64,000 bases of DNA, taken from NCBI GenBank assembly GCA_019636235.1, contig JAHBXW010000002.1, forward strand, positions 391,911 to 455,910, written 5' to 3'. The notes under the pieces are model-generated. The model searched no databases and was not told the origin of the DNA. It saw only the letters and a program-made list of their open reading frames with translations. The position numbers and the translations under genes were made by a program. The first letter of the stretch is position 1. The number at the start of each line of letters is the position of its first letter. Below are positions 55,575 through 63,906 of this stretch, piece by piece. This stretch comes from Planctomyces sp. GTDB taxonomy: Bacteria > Planctomycetota > Planctomycetia > Planctomycetales > Planctomycetaceae.

Positions 55575-55632
55575 CCATCGCGGTGCGCCTGCCTGTGGGC
55601 CAGCACAGGACCTCCACTCTGAAGGGTGTCCG

Positions 55633-56649
55633 ATGATTGTCGTCATGAAGAAGGGATCGACCCAGGAAATGGTGCAGCGGATGGTCGAACGCGTCGAAGC
55701 GCTCGGCCTGAAAGCGCACGTCATCGTCGGCACCGAGCGGACCGTCATCGCGGCGGTCGGCGAGGAGCGCGATGGCAAGAAAGAGTCGCTGGAGTCCTAC
55801 TCCGAGGTGGAAAGCGTGCTTCCGATCCTGGCGCCCTACAAGGTGGCCAGCCTGGAAACGAAACGCGAACCCACGGTCGTCCGAGTCCGCGACCTGGTGA
55901 TCGGCGGCGGACATGTGGGCGTCATCGCCGGGCCCTGCTCGGTCGAAAGCGAAGCCCAGATCCTCCTCGCCGCCGAGCAGGTCAAAGCGGCGGGCGCCCG
56001 CGGACTCCGCGGCGGCGCGTTCAAACCCCGCACCAGCCCCTACTCGTTCCAGGGCATGAAGGAAGAGGGGCTCAAACTCCTCGCCGCCGCCCGCGATGCC
56101 ACCGGCCTCGCCGTCGTCACCGAGGTCATGACGCCTCAGCACGTCGAACTGGTCGCCCATTATGCGGACGTCCTCCAGGTCGGCGCCCGCAACATGCAGA
56201 ATTATCACCTGCTGCAGGCGGTCGGAGAAACGCGGCTGCCGGTGCTGCTGAAACGCGGCCTCAGCGCCTCGATGGAGGAGTTCCTGCTGGCCGCCGAATA
56301 TGTCCTGGACCAGGGCAACCAGCAGGTCATCCTTTGCGAACGCGGAGTCCGTTCGTTCGAGACGCACACCCGGTTCACGCTCCCGCTGGCCAGCGTGCCT
56401 TATCTGCATCAGAAGACGCACCTGCCGGTCGTCGTCGATCCCAGCCACGGCACGGGAATCGCCTCTCTGGTGCCGCCGATGTGCGTGGCGTCCGTGGCCT
56501 GCGGGGCCGATGGGCTGATCGTCGAAGTCCACCCCGACCCGCACGAGGCGCTCAGCGACGGCTCGCAGACCTTGTCGCCGGACGCGTTCGCCGAGACGCT
56601 TGCTCGCTGCCGGAAGGTCGCCACTGCGTTGGGTCTCACGATGGACTGA
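55633..56649 (+). CDS. aroF: 3-deoxy-7-phosphoheptulonate synthase (DAHP synthase, type I beta)
   Basis: A 338-residue enzyme condensing PEP with erythrose 4-phosphate, the entry to the shikimate pathway. Residues about 1-70 are the ferredoxin-like (FL) regulatory domain of the Thermotoga/Bacillus type ([25 protein letters not shown]). The catalytic barrel has [70 protein letters not shown] and VVDPSHGTG with metal and substrate residues intact. It is preceded by an aromatic leader peptide and terminator, so regulation by attenuation plus FL-domain feedback is plausible. The start of the hydrolase gene overlaps its stop (TGATG). Confidence 0.96.
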   Translation: MIVVMKKGSTQEMVQRMVERVEALGLKAHVIVGTERTVIAAVGEERDGKKESLESYSEVESVLPILAPYKVASLETKREPTVVRVRDLVIGGGHVGVIAGPCSVESEAQILLAAEQVKAAGARGLRGGAFKPRTSPYSFQGMKEEGLKLLAAARDATGLAVVTEVMTPQHVELVAHYADVLQVGARNMQNYHLLQAVGETRLPVLLKRGLSASMEEFLLAAEYVLDQGNQQVILCERGVRSFETHTRFTLPLASVPYLHQKTHLPVVVDPSHGTGIASLVPPMCVASVACGADGLIVEVHPDPHEALSDGSQTLSPDAFAETLARCRKVATALGLTMD

Positions 56650-57623
56650 TGACGATGACGACACGAACCACGATCCAGACGGGGTGTGTTTGCGCTGCGC
56701 GGCGATGGACGGCCGTGATGATCGCCCTTGTCGCGATGGCGGCGAACACCTCGACCGCTGCGGAGCCTGAGGCGCGGCCCGGGCTGCTAACCATTCCCGT
56801 GCCGAGTTCCATCGATGGGGAGCTTCAGACCTGTCGGCTGCATGTCCCCGACGGGGACGGTCCGCGTCCCCTGCTCGTGTTTCTGCATTCGTGGTCGGCC
56901 GATGTCGCGCAGGACAACTCCCGGTGGGTCGATCTCGCCCTGGAACGCGGCTGGATCGTGCTGCTCCCCGATTTCCGGGGCGTCAACAATCGACCGGAGG
57001 CGTGCGGATCACGACTGGCGCGGCAGGACATTCTGGATGCGATCGCCTGGACGATCGAGCGGCATGCCGTGGATCGGGGCCGGATTTATCTGGCGGGAAC
57101 ATCGGGCGGCGGTCACATGGCGCTGCTGATGGCGGGGCATCATCCGGATCGGTTCTCGGCCGTCAGCGCCTGGGCGTCGATTTCCGATCTGCAGGCCTGG
57201 TGGGAGTTCACGCGCCGCGACGTTGCGTGGCGGCGGTACGCGGACAACCTGGAAGCCGTGCTGGGAGGGCCGCCGGGGCCGGCAAACTTCGAAGAACTGC
57301 GGGACCGCTCTCCGGTGGCGCATCTGTCGCGAGCTGTCGACCTGCCGCTGGACATCAATGCCGGAGAGGCCGATGGCCGCACGGGGTCAGTTCCCTGGCG
57401 GCATTCGCTGAACGCGTTCAACGTGTTGCGAACGGCGCGGGGCGAGCCGACAGTCGGCGACGAGCTGGGGCCTGGCGAGCCGGATCCTCTGTACGAACGC
57501 GGCGTGTTTCTGCGGGCGACGTCTGGCCCCGCCCGACTGACGATCTTCGAAGGCGGCCACGAGGACCTGCCAGGCGCGGGCGTCGCCTTTCTGGAGGCCG
57601 TTCAGCGCCCGACCGCCTGGTGA
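56649..57623 (+). CDS. Secreted alpha/beta hydrolase (prolyl oligopeptidase/PHB-depolymerase-like)
   Basis: A 324-residue exported esterase-fold protein. A signal peptide ([21 protein letters not shown]) follows an extended N-terminus; the ATG at 56655 is an alternative. [20 protein letters not shown] is the oxyanion region, [16 protein letters not shown] contains the nucleophilic serine, and [13 protein letters not shown] the histidine. The acid is probably the Asp in [13 protein letters not shown]. The fold resembles prolyl oligopeptidase-like peptidases and acetyl-xylan esterases. Translation is coupled to DAHP synthase by a TGATG overlap, so it would share any attenuation of that gene, although no metabolic link is evident. 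Confidence 0.85.
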   Translation: MTMTTRTTIQTGCVCAARRWTAVMIALVAMAANTSTAAEPEARPGLLTIPVPSSIDGELQTCRLHVPDGDGPRPLLVFLHSWSADVAQDNSRWVDLALERGWIVLLPDFRGVNNRPEACGSRLARQDILDAIAWTIERHAVDRGRIYLAGTSGGGHMALLMAGHHPDRFSAVSAWASISDLQAWWEFTRRDVAWRRYADNLEAVLGGPPGPANFEELRDRSPVAHLSRAVDLPLDINAGEADGRTGSVPWRHSLNAFNVLRTARGEPTVGDELGPGEPDPLYERGVFLRATSGPARLTIFEGGHEDLPGAGVAFLEAVQRPTAW

Positions 57624-57762
57624 CGTCGCGGCTGCGGCCTCTTGAGGGATCATGCCCGACATGCGCTGCGCGGTCGACGCATGCCTGGCGAGCCGTCATA
57701 GTCTGGGTTCTCCGTGCCGGCGCCGCCGGCCAGCTTCTGGACCCGCCCGAAAGGCCCCGCCG

Positions 57763-58275
57763 ATGCGCTCCCCGATGCATTCATTCCGCGGTCTGCTGTC
57801 CGCCGTCGCCGCCTCGTCCGCCCTGGCGCTGGCATTCGCCGGCAGCGCGTGCGCCCAGGCGCCGATTCCCTACGGCGAACCGATTTCGCTGGAACAGGCG
57901 AAGCAGGTCATCGCGGCCGCCGAGGTCGAGGCGCAGGCGAACAACTGGCCGGTGGCTATTGCGATCGTCGACGGCGGGGGGCATCTGGTCGCCTTCCACC
58001 GGCTGGACAACACACAGTTGGGCAGCATCGAGGTCGCGCTGCAGAAGGCGAAGACGTCAGCGCTGTTCCGCCGCCCGACGCGCGCGTTTGAAGAGGCGTT
58101 GGGGATGGGCGGCGAGAGCGCGAAGCTGCTCAAGCTGCCGGGCGCGCTGCCGATCGAGGGGGGCCTGCCGATCATTCACGACGGCAAGGTCATCGGCGCG
58201 ATTGGCGTGTCGGGCGTGAAGTCCACGGAGGACGCGCAGATCGCGAAAGCCGGCTTGAAGGCGCTGGAGGAGTAA
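57763..58275 (+). CDS. Secreted GlcG/HbpS family protein
   Basis: A 170-residue protein of the GlcG/HbpS (DUF336) family, small alpha/beta proteins that bind heme or cobalamin-like ligands or act as accessory sensors. After a signal peptide (LLSAVAASSALALAFAGSACA) come ISLEQAKQVIAAAEVEAQAN, VAIAIVDGGGHLVAFHRLD (the family's most conserved strand), ALQKAKTSALFRRPTRAFEE and GGLPIIHDGKVIGAIGVSG. The ATG at 57763 has AAAGG 9 bases upstream; the frame upstream is open but non-conserved. An exported form suggests a periplasmic heme-binding or scavenging role, as for Streptomyces HbpS. Confidence 0.88.
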   Translation: MRSPMHSFRGLLSAVAASSALALAFAGSACAQAPIPYGEPISLEQAKQVIAAAEVEAQANNWPVAIAIVDGGGHLVAFHRLDNTQLGSIEVALQKAKTSALFRRPTRAFEEALGMGGESAKLLKLPGALPIEGGLPIIHDGKVIGAIGVSGVKSTEDAQIAKAGLKALEE

Positions 58276-58374
58276 CTCGCTTCAAGGGATGGACGTTCGG
58301 CGGAGCCGCCGTCCGCGCCCGCCGGACTTCCTCGCCCGATCGGGGATCCCCCTCGCCCTTGAGGGCGGAATTGC

Positions 58375-58860
58375 TCAGCCGCCGTGCTCGACGATTCGCG
58401 TGATCTGCAGCTTGATCGTGCCTCGCGGCAGCGCCACTTCGACCTGATCCCCGACCTTCTTGCCCATCAGCGCCTTGGCGATCGGGCTGCTCGTCAGGAT
58501 CTTCATCACGGGGCCGTCGTAGTCCTCTTCGCCGGGGCCCACGAATTCGTAGGACTCCTCGTCGTCGAGATCGAGATCGCGGACCGTCACGGTCGAGCCG
58601 TAGGCCACCACGCCCTTCGGCATGTCGGCCTTGTCGGCGATATAGCAGCTCGCCAGACGGGTCTTGAGCTGGTTGATCTTCGCCTGCAGCAGACCCTGGG
58701 TTTCCCGCTGACCGTGATACTCGGCGTTTTCGCTGAGATCCCCCTCGCTGCGAGCCTTGGCGATGGCCTCGGCGACGCGGGGCATCTCCACCTGCTCGAG
58801 CTGACGGACTTCTTCGAGGAGCTTGTCATACCCCTCGCGCGAAATCGGGTGCCGTTCCAT
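58375..58860 (-). CDS. greA: Transcription elongation factor GreA
   Basis: A 161-residue factor that rescues backtracked RNA polymerase by stimulating transcript cleavage. The N-terminal coiled coil holds the tip acidic residues in [28 protein letters not shown] (the DLSENAEY signature). The C-terminal FKBP-like domain has [46 protein letters not shown] and [10 protein letters not shown]. Length is standard. The ATG at 58860 has AGGAA upstream (GCAGGAAAC). It is the last gene of a minus-strand pair after the sugar isomerase-like gene, 166 bp apart. Confidence 0.97.
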   Translation of the reverse strand: MERHPISREGYDKLLEEVRQLEQVEMPRVAEAIAKARSEGDLSENAEYHGQRETQGLLQAKINQLKTRLASCYIADKADMPKGVVAYGSTVTVRDLDLDDEESYEFVGPGEEDYDGPVMKILTSSPIAKALMGKKVGDQVEVALPRGTIKLQITRIVEHGG

Positions 58861-59026
58861 GTTTCCTGCTCCCGGCGGCTGACCGCGGGCCTCGTGACAT
58901 CCTCTGCGGCCGCCCCCGGCTGCTTTCGGAGAACTCCCGCAGTGCAACAAAAGAACACGGGACGCGGCGGTCTCCCCCGCGACCCGTGTCGGTTTGACGC
59001 AAGTGTAAGCGTCCCGCCCGGATTGT

Positions 59027-59974
59027 CTACGGCAGTTGCGCCCCAAACGCCTGTCGCAACAGGGCCAGGCTTTTCGGCACCGCCGTCGCGTGCTCCTCCT
59101 GCCCTTCGAACTCCAGCGAGATATAGCCCCGGTAGCCGGCCTCGCGCAACAGCGCCGCCACACGCGGGTAATCAATGTCCAGCGTGTACCACGTCCCCCC
59201 GCCGAAATACGTCTTGGCCTGCACCAGCACCGCGTACGGCGCCAGCATCGCATACTGCTCGTACTGACGCTCCAGAAAGTTCCCGGTGTCCAGCGTCGCC
59301 CGCAGCCAGGGGGAGCCGATCTCGTCGATGATCCGGATCACACCCTCCGCATCCCGGCCCAGGCCCCAGTGATTCTCCAGCCCCATCACCACGCCGCACT
59401 CTTCCGCGACGGGCAGCAGCTCGACGAAGCTGTCGATGACCCATCGGAACCCCTCGTCGTCCGTGTGACCTTCCAGACGCGGCTCGATTCCCTTGTTCCG
59501 CATCAGCTCGTCAAAGCTCTTGGTCGTTCCCCAGCGGCCCGTGTTGACGCGAATCGTGGGAATCCCCAGTCGGTACGCGAGTTCGATGCACTTCCGCGTG
59601 TGACCGATGTTCTTTTTGCGGACGTCCGGATCGGGATTCACAAACCCCTGATGCGTCGAGAACCCGCACAGGTCGAGCCCGGCCTGGAAGGCGCGCTGCT
59701 TGATCCGGGCGAGCGCCGCCGGCGACTCGTCGGTCATCTGGATATGCAGGATTTCGACGCCGTCGAACCCCTGCTGGGCCGCCAGGTCGATGCACTCCTC
59801 GATCGACAGCTTGGAATCGTCGCGGAACCGCCAGTAGGAATAGGTCGAAACGGCGATCCGGTTGGGGCGAACGGGCGTGGGGGGAGTCGCGGCGGGTGTT
59901 TCGGCCCGGGCGTCCTTCCCGGCCACAGCTGCGGCGGCGGAGGCCACTCCGGCGATCCATTCGCGTCGGTTCAT
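59027..59974 (-). CDS. Tat-exported sugar phosphate isomerase/epimerase-like TIM barrel protein
   Basis: A 315-residue protein of the AP-endonuclease-2/xylose-isomerase-like TIM barrel family. The N-terminus [19 protein letters not shown] has a twin-arginine, hydrophobic and Ala-rich layout, so Tat export is likely. The barrel follows with [63 protein letters not shown] (metal ligand Glu), [11 protein letters not shown] (metal Asp), [10 protein letters not shown] and [13 protein letters not shown] (last metal Glu). Such secreted isomerase-like proteins are abundant in planctomycetes and probably act on sugars or inositols. The ATG at 59974 has AGGTGACCTG immediately before it. Divergent from rpsU. 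Confidence 0.88.
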   Translation of the reverse strand: MNRREWIAGVASAAAAVAGKDARAETPAATPPTPVRPNRIAVSTYSYWRFRDDSKLSIEECIDLAAQQGFDGVEILHIQMTDESPAALARIKQRAFQAGLDLCGFSTHQGFVNPDPDVRKKNIGHTRKCIELAYRLGIPTIRVNTGRWGTTKSFDELMRNKGIEPRLEGHTDDEGFRWVIDSFVELLPVAEECGVVMGLENHWGLGRDAEGVIRIIDEIGSPWLRATLDTGNFLERQYEQYAMLAPYAVLVQAKTYFGGGTWYTLDIDYPRVAALLREAGYRGYISLEFEGQEEHATAVPKSLALLRQAFGAQLP

Positions 59975-60139
59975 CAGGTCACCTGAGGCAGATTGACGGG
60001 ACTCAGAGGGCGCCCCGGCGGAGCGCTTGGCCGGAACGAGAGGCATCTTAACTAGCGGCCCCGGAGACGACACTCCCCGGCTGGCGGCCGCGGGGTGGAC
60101 TGATTTTTGCCGATCAACCGGCGGCGGGGGCGTCCCGTC

Positions 60140-60170
60140 TTGAGTTTTTTGCAGGCCAACGCTAGCGTTG
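60140..60170 (+). promoter_or_regulatory. Putative rpsU promoter with overlapping palindrome
   Basis: TTGAGT (60140-60145) and TAGCGT (60163-60168) are 17 bp apart, about 90 bp before rpsU. The perfect 14-bp palindrome CAACGCTAGCGTTG (60157-60170) covers the -10 box, a position where a bound repressor would block transcription. The rest of the 281-bp divergent gap shows no other structure. Confidence 0.45.
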
Positions 60171-60255
60171 ACGATCCGCCACGGCCCGTCCGCAGCGGGT
60201 CTGTCGTCGTCCAAGCACATCCGTCCCGTCAAGGGCCTGTGAAAGGAGCAACTGG

Positions 60256-60453
60256 GTGGTTCGTCTGCGTTTGCGTGACAACGAGTCGGTACAGGAAGCA
60301 GTTCGGCGGTTTCGAAAACTGGTTGAGCATACGGGCGTCAAAAAGGAAATGCGGCGCCGCGAGTACTTCGAGAAGCCCAGCGAGCAGCGACGCCGCGAGC
60401 GACGTCGCGCCCAGCGCCGCGCACGTCAGAACAACGAACTCGCCAAAAAGTAG
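60256..60453 (+). CDS. rpsU: Small ribosomal subunit protein bS21
   Basis: A 65-residue, very basic protein of the 30S subunit. The family pattern [27 protein letters not shown], then [20 protein letters not shown] and an Arg/Lys tail, is unmistakable. It starts with GTG at 60256, preceded by GAAAGGAG at ideal distance. It is monocistronic: a strong terminator follows within 30 bp. bS21 helps mRNA selection at initiation. Confidence 0.96.
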   Translation: MVRLRLRDNESVQEAVRRFRKLVEHTGVKKEMRRREYFEKPSEQRRRERRRAQRRARQNNELAKK

Positions 60454-60480
60454 TTCGCGGGCGACGGGACGGCAGACGCA

Positions 60481-60511
60481 GGCACGCCGCGCGGCGTGCC
60501 TTCTGTTTTTT
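60481..60511 (+). terminator. Intrinsic terminator of rpsU
   Basis: The perfect 20-bp palindrome GGCACGCCGCGCGGCGTGCC (8-bp stem with a GCGC loop) is followed by TTCTGTTTTTT. It sits 27 bp after the rpsU stop codon and is a clear Rho-independent terminator. Confidence 0.92.
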
Positions 60512-60570
60512 CACGCGCCCTCTTCCGCCCACGGTTCATCGCCGCTCCCGCTCTGACGCCGTCGATTGGC

Positions 60571-61599
60571 ATGGCGAACCTGGACCCATCCCCGCTCTCC
60601 GGCGCTCCCCGTCGCGCCGACCCGCCTGACGCCGCACGGCCGCATGCCGCCACCGCCCCGGGGCAGGCCGGCGAAGCCCGATTGGACCTCTTCCTCGACA
60701 CGCTGCGTTTCCGCGTGCGATTCGAACCCGAACGCACGTTCTCCGGCGACTGGCAGGCCCGGCTCCCCCTCAAAGAGGCCGGATTCCTGATCCTCTCCAG
60801 CGGCGGCGGCTGGGCCTCGGCCGGGTCGGAACCGCCTGGCCCCCTGACCCAGGGCGACCTGCTGATCGTCACCCGGCCGGCCACGCTGCGGCTCGCCAGC
60901 CAGCCCGAGCACGCCCCCGAGCCCCGCGACTGGTCCGACGCCGGACTTCTGGCCGAACCCTTTGGCGATGCCCGGGCGATCGTCGCCTCCATTGAGTTCC
61001 CCGACGGCCCGCCAGGTCCCCTGCTGAGACTCTTGCCGGATCAGCTTGTTCTGAAAGCGGCCGACTCCGGACGGTCCGGAACGCTTTCGCGGCTGGTGCG
61101 GCTGGTGATTGACGAGGTCAGGGATGCGGGCGCCCGCGACGGAGCGGTCCGGGAACGCATCGGTTCGGCGCTCGTCCTGGAAGCGCTGCGGCAGGTTCTG
61201 GAGCGTCAGGGGGACGCCCGTCCCGGCTGGTGGCGGGGCGCGGCGGATCACGACATCGGCCCCGTCGTCGAACAGTTGCTGCGGCGTCCAGAACAGGATT
61301 GGTCGATCGCTGCGATGGCCGAGCTGGGAGCGATGTCCCGGTCGACGTTCGCCCGCCGGTTCCAGGAGGCGCTGGGCTGTGCCCCGATGGACTTCTTGCT
61401 GGAAGTTCGGATGCGGCGCGCCTCAGCGCGTCTGACGTCCGGAGAATCGGACCTGAAGTCGGTCGCCAGGGACGTGGGCTACCGGTCGACCGCTGCCTTC
61501 AGCGCAGCATTCAAACGCTGGTCCGGACGCACGCCTTCAGACGTCCGCAGCACGGAAGGACGGCCCGCGGACGACCCGCGACGCGAAGCCTTCCGCTGA
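60571..61599 (+). CDS. AraC family transcriptional regulator (cupin sensor + AraC HTH)
   Basis: A 342-residue regulator. Residues about 45-215 form a cupin-type sensor of the AraC_binding_2/6 kind (RFRVRFEPERTFSGDW, GFLILSSGGGWASAG, LTQGDLLIVTRPATLRL, VASIEFPDGPPGPLLRLLPD). Residues about 235-330 contain the two AraC HTH motifs: WSIAAMAELGAMSRSTFARRFQEALG and LKSVARDVGYRSTAAFSAAFKRWSGRTPSDVR. Such regulators often control detoxification or oxidoreductase genes that are adjacent and divergent; here no such partner is present. The ATG at 60571 lies 60 bp past the rpsU terminator; an upstream in-frame start would lie inside that terminator and is unlikely. Confidence 0.92.
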   Translation: MANLDPSPLSGAPRRADPPDAARPHAATAPGQAGEARLDLFLDTLRFRVRFEPERTFSGDWQARLPLKEAGFLILSSGGGWASAGSEPPGPLTQGDLLIVTRPATLRLASQPEHAPEPRDWSDAGLLAEPFGDARAIVASIEFPDGPPGPLLRLLPDQLVLKAADSGRSGTLSRLVRLVIDEVRDAGARDGAVRERIGSALVLEALRQVLERQGDARPGWWRGAADHDIGPVVEQLLRRPEQDWSIAAMAELGAMSRSTFARRFQEALGCAPMDFLLEVRMRRASARLTSGESDLKSVARDVGYRSTAAFSAAFKRWSGRTPSDVRSTEGRPADDPRREAFR

Positions 61600-61622
61600 G
61601 ACGGGGCGCCGCTCACGGAGAA

Positions 61623-61742
61623 TCAGGCCGCGGCCTTGTGGCAGCGCTTGCAGCGCTTCCGCGTCCGAATGAGAGATCCGCATTTCGGACAACGACGCGA
61701 TTTCAGAGCCAGCTTGGCCTTGGTGCGTGGACGGGTTCCCAT
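61623..61742 (-). CDS. Very small zinc-ribbon-like basic protein
   Basis: A 39-residue protein, MGTRPRTKAKLALKSRRC to the end KRCKRCHKAAA. Two CxxC pairs (C18-P-K-C21 and C32-K-R-C35) separated by ten residues form a putative zinc ribbon, and nearly half the residues are Lys or Arg, suggesting RNA or ribosome binding. The frame is open much further upstream but loses all protein-like character there. No good ribosome-binding site precedes the ATG at 61742. It is convergent with the AraC gene, 23 bp apart. I do not recognise a named family. Confidence 0.65.
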   Translation of the reverse strand: MGTRPRTKAKLALKSRRCPKCGSLIRTRKRCKRCHKAAA

Positions 61743-62001
61743 GGAAATGACTGCCAGTGCTCGAGGGTGGAAAGCCGACGATTCTGAAGCCTGCCGCCGC
61801 ATCCGTCCAGCCTGATCGGCCGCGAAATCGCGGCTGCCGCGTCTGGGGCGAGAATCCACGGGCGGAATCCGCAACCCAGGGCGGCGCGGCGCGATGTGCC
61901 TGGCCCGCGTGCCGTTACTTTGGGATTCGGTTACCGTCATAGCCGGGCGCCGGGCCCGGCGCGATTGAAATCCGCCTTCCCACACGCGACGGAGGCCACC
62001 G

Positions 62002-62601
62002 ATGCGAAGAACCGCGAGGCTTCTCAGCAGGCGGGCCGCGGGGGCGCTGACATGTCTGGTTGCACTCGCGGTCGGTTGCGGCCAATCGCCCCCTGCTGCG
62101 AAGGCGCCGCCCCAATCGTCGACGCGATCCGCAGTCCCCGGTCCCGGCGCTGAGCCGCCAGGCGCTGTCCTGCCATTGTCGGCCGGAGAATCGTTGGGCA
62201 TTGACCTGCCGGCGGACGTCCCAAGTGATCTGCCGCTGTATCCGGACGGGGATCTGACGCTGTCCACGACGGGAGGCCGCCTGTGCGTCATCTCGCTGAA
62301 TACGCCGGACTTTCCGGAGAAGGCGTGGGCGTTTTATCGATCGGGGCTGGCGGAGCAGGGGTTGACGGAAATGGACGCCTCCCAGTCGGACGGCGGGCAC
62401 TTCGTAACGGCGGGAAAGGACGGGGCCATGTGCATGGTGACGATCACGGTGGACGCGCCGTCGCGGACGACGATCAATTTCACGATCGACCGGGGCGAAG
62501 GGACGGTGACGGAGCGGCTGAACGTTCCATACGACCGCAGCTCGTTCCGGACAACTTCCGGACAGCGGCCGGATATCAGCGTGTGTTCTGACGCTCGTTG
62601 A
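62002..62601 (+). CDS. Lipoprotein of unknown function
   Basis: A 199-residue protein with a lipoprotein signal (RRAAGALTCLVALAVGC, lipobox LAVGC) and a Pro/Ser/Ala-rich tether (GQSPPAAKAPPQSSTRS). The globular part starts at about residue 65: PADVPSDLPLYPDGDLTLSTTG, ISLNTPDFPEKAWAFYRSGLAEQGL, MCMVTITVDAPSRTTINFTID. The 'DLPLYPDG...V....T.D.....a..fY...L...GW' layout is that of small solute-side lipoproteins found in many bacteria, with no assigned function. It is the first of three plus-strand orphan genes. Confidence 0.8.
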   Translation: MRRTARLLSRRAAGALTCLVALAVGCGQSPPAAKAPPQSSTRSAVPGPGAEPPGAVLPLSAGESLGIDLPADVPSDLPLYPDGDLTLSTTGGRLCVISLNTPDFPEKAWAFYRSGLAEQGLTEMDASQSDGGHFVTAGKDGAMCMVTITVDAPSRTTINFTIDRGEGTVTERLNVPYDRSSFRTTSGQRPDISVCSDAR

Positions 62602-62650
62602 CGCCTGATGGATTGAGGATGACTCCGCGGAACCACAGTCAGGCAATGCA

Positions 62651-63304
62651 ATGGCGCCATCGTCCCGGCATGCAAGCTCGAATCGACGGCTGCCCGTCGC
62701 CCTGGCATCCGGTTGCCTGGGGATCGTCGGGTTCGTCGCCTTGGGCTGTTTGAGCGCCGCAATTGCGGAGCAGCTGATTCCGGGACGCGGCATGGGGCCG
62801 GGGGGGCCCGGTTTTGGGATGTTTCCGCGAACGTCCGTTGTCGTGGCCGGCCTGCTGTGCGGAATCGTCGGCGGCACAGCGGTCGCGCTGTGCGCGGATC
62901 GCAGCCTGTCGGCCAAAGGGCGGAGTCAGTCGACGGACCGGGCTGCCTTGCCCGGCGCCGACGGGACATCTTGGGCGATTTTGCTCGCGACGTGGCTGGG
63001 ACTGGCCGTCTTTCCGATCTGCTTGTTGCTGCTTTGGAAGGGCGGATTGGAATGGGCCGACCGGGGAGTCATCGCCGGACCGCTGCTGTTGCTTCCGATG
63101 GCCCTGCTGGACTGGTGGAAACCCCGGTGGGGCGGTTTCGGCCTGCTGGTTGCTGCGGGGATTTCAGGGGCGAGCGCGTTTCCTGCTTCGAATTTTCCGC
63201 TTTCGCATGGCGGAATTGATAGGGGCTACTTGTCGCTGCTGCTGGTCCTTGTGGCGGCCCCATTGGCGGTCCTGGGCGGGGCGCTGCTGCGGGCGAGACA
63301 GTGA
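62651..63304 (+). CDS. Integral membrane protein of unknown function
   Basis: A 217-residue protein with about six hydrophobic segments (LPVALASGCLGIVGFVALGC, TSVVVAGLLCGIVGGTAVAL, WAILLATWLGLAVFPICLLL, LLLLPMALLDWW, FGLLVAAGISGASAF and LSLLLVLVAAPLAVLGGALL). A Gly/Met/Pro-rich loop (GRGMGPGGPGFGMFP) lies between helices 1 and 2. No family or catalytic motif recognised. It follows the orphan lipoprotein after 49 bp. Confidence 0.72.
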   Translation: MAPSSRHASSNRRLPVALASGCLGIVGFVALGCLSAAIAEQLIPGRGMGPGGPGFGMFPRTSVVVAGLLCGIVGGTAVALCADRSLSAKGRSQSTDRAALPGADGTSWAILLATWLGLAVFPICLLLLWKGGLEWADRGVIAGPLLLLPMALLDWWKPRWGGFGLLVAAGISGASAFPASNFPLSHGGIDRGYLSLLLVLVAAPLAVLGGALLRARQ

Positions 63305-63402
63305 GTCGCGGTCGGGTTCGTAGTTGAGCGGCGATGGGCTCGGGGCGTCGCTGGCCGCATTGGAAAGTGGAGACCCGTCTCCTGCTGCCGAAAGGTGCTG
63401 AA

Positions 63403-63906
63403 ATGTTGAGCTCTCGCGTCAGATTCGTCCTCATCGCTGCGGCGATCGGCATCGCCGCACTGTGCCTGTTTCGAGCGATCGCAGTCAACGATCGACGAAA
63501 TGAGTTGGCGGAAGCCGATCAACGAGTCGCTGCGGAAATGGTCAACGAGGTGGTCGGGATGCTTCGCGACATGCCTGGCGACGATCCCCTGTGTCGGAGG
63601 TACGGCAAGTTCCAGCGGTTGAACTTGCGTGAGTGGAATCGCACACCGCGGATTTTCGATCTGCCCCCCGCGCTCAGTTGCCAGGGGATGGCCGAGTTCG
63701 AAAAGGCGCACTGCCGCATCATCGTGACCGTAACCAGGGGGCCACGGGACTTTGGAATTCAGCTAACGCCCGATGAGGGCTGGCTGGCGAAACATCCGGA
63801 CGCAAAACTTGAGCTTGAGGGGAACGAGTTCGTCCTGCGCCACGAAGGGAAGATGTGCTCCGAGATTCACGTTGCCGCCACACGGCCGGGTTTTCAGGAA
63901 CAGTGA
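63403..63906 (+). CDS. Membrane-anchored protein of unknown function
   Basis: A 167-residue protein. The ATG at 63403 has AAAGGTG about 6 bases upstream and starts with one transmembrane anchor (FVLIAAAIGIAALCLF). The rest is soluble: a charged helix (NELAEADQRVAAEMVNEVVGMLRD), two cysteines (DPLCRRYG, ALSCQGMAEF) and a beta-rich end (HCRIIVTVTRGPRDFGIQL, LELEGNEFVLRHEG). No family recognised. The remaining 94 bp of the window after its stop show no feature. Confidence 0.7.
   Translation: MLSSRVRFVLIAAAIGIAALCLFRAIAVNDRRNELAEADQRVAAEMVNEVVGMLRDMPGDDPLCRRYGKFQRLNLREWNRTPRIFDLPPALSCQGMAEFEKAHCRIIVTVTRGPRDFGIQLTPDEGWLAKHPDAKLELEGNEFVLRHEGKMCSEIHVAATRPGFQEQ

Noticed and set aside
55380..55622. 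An 80-codon open frame (GTG at 55380) overlapping the leader and terminator
   Set aside because: It reads straight through the terminator hairpin and U-tract in another frame and has no protein-like features; the aromatic frame ending at 55512 fits much better.
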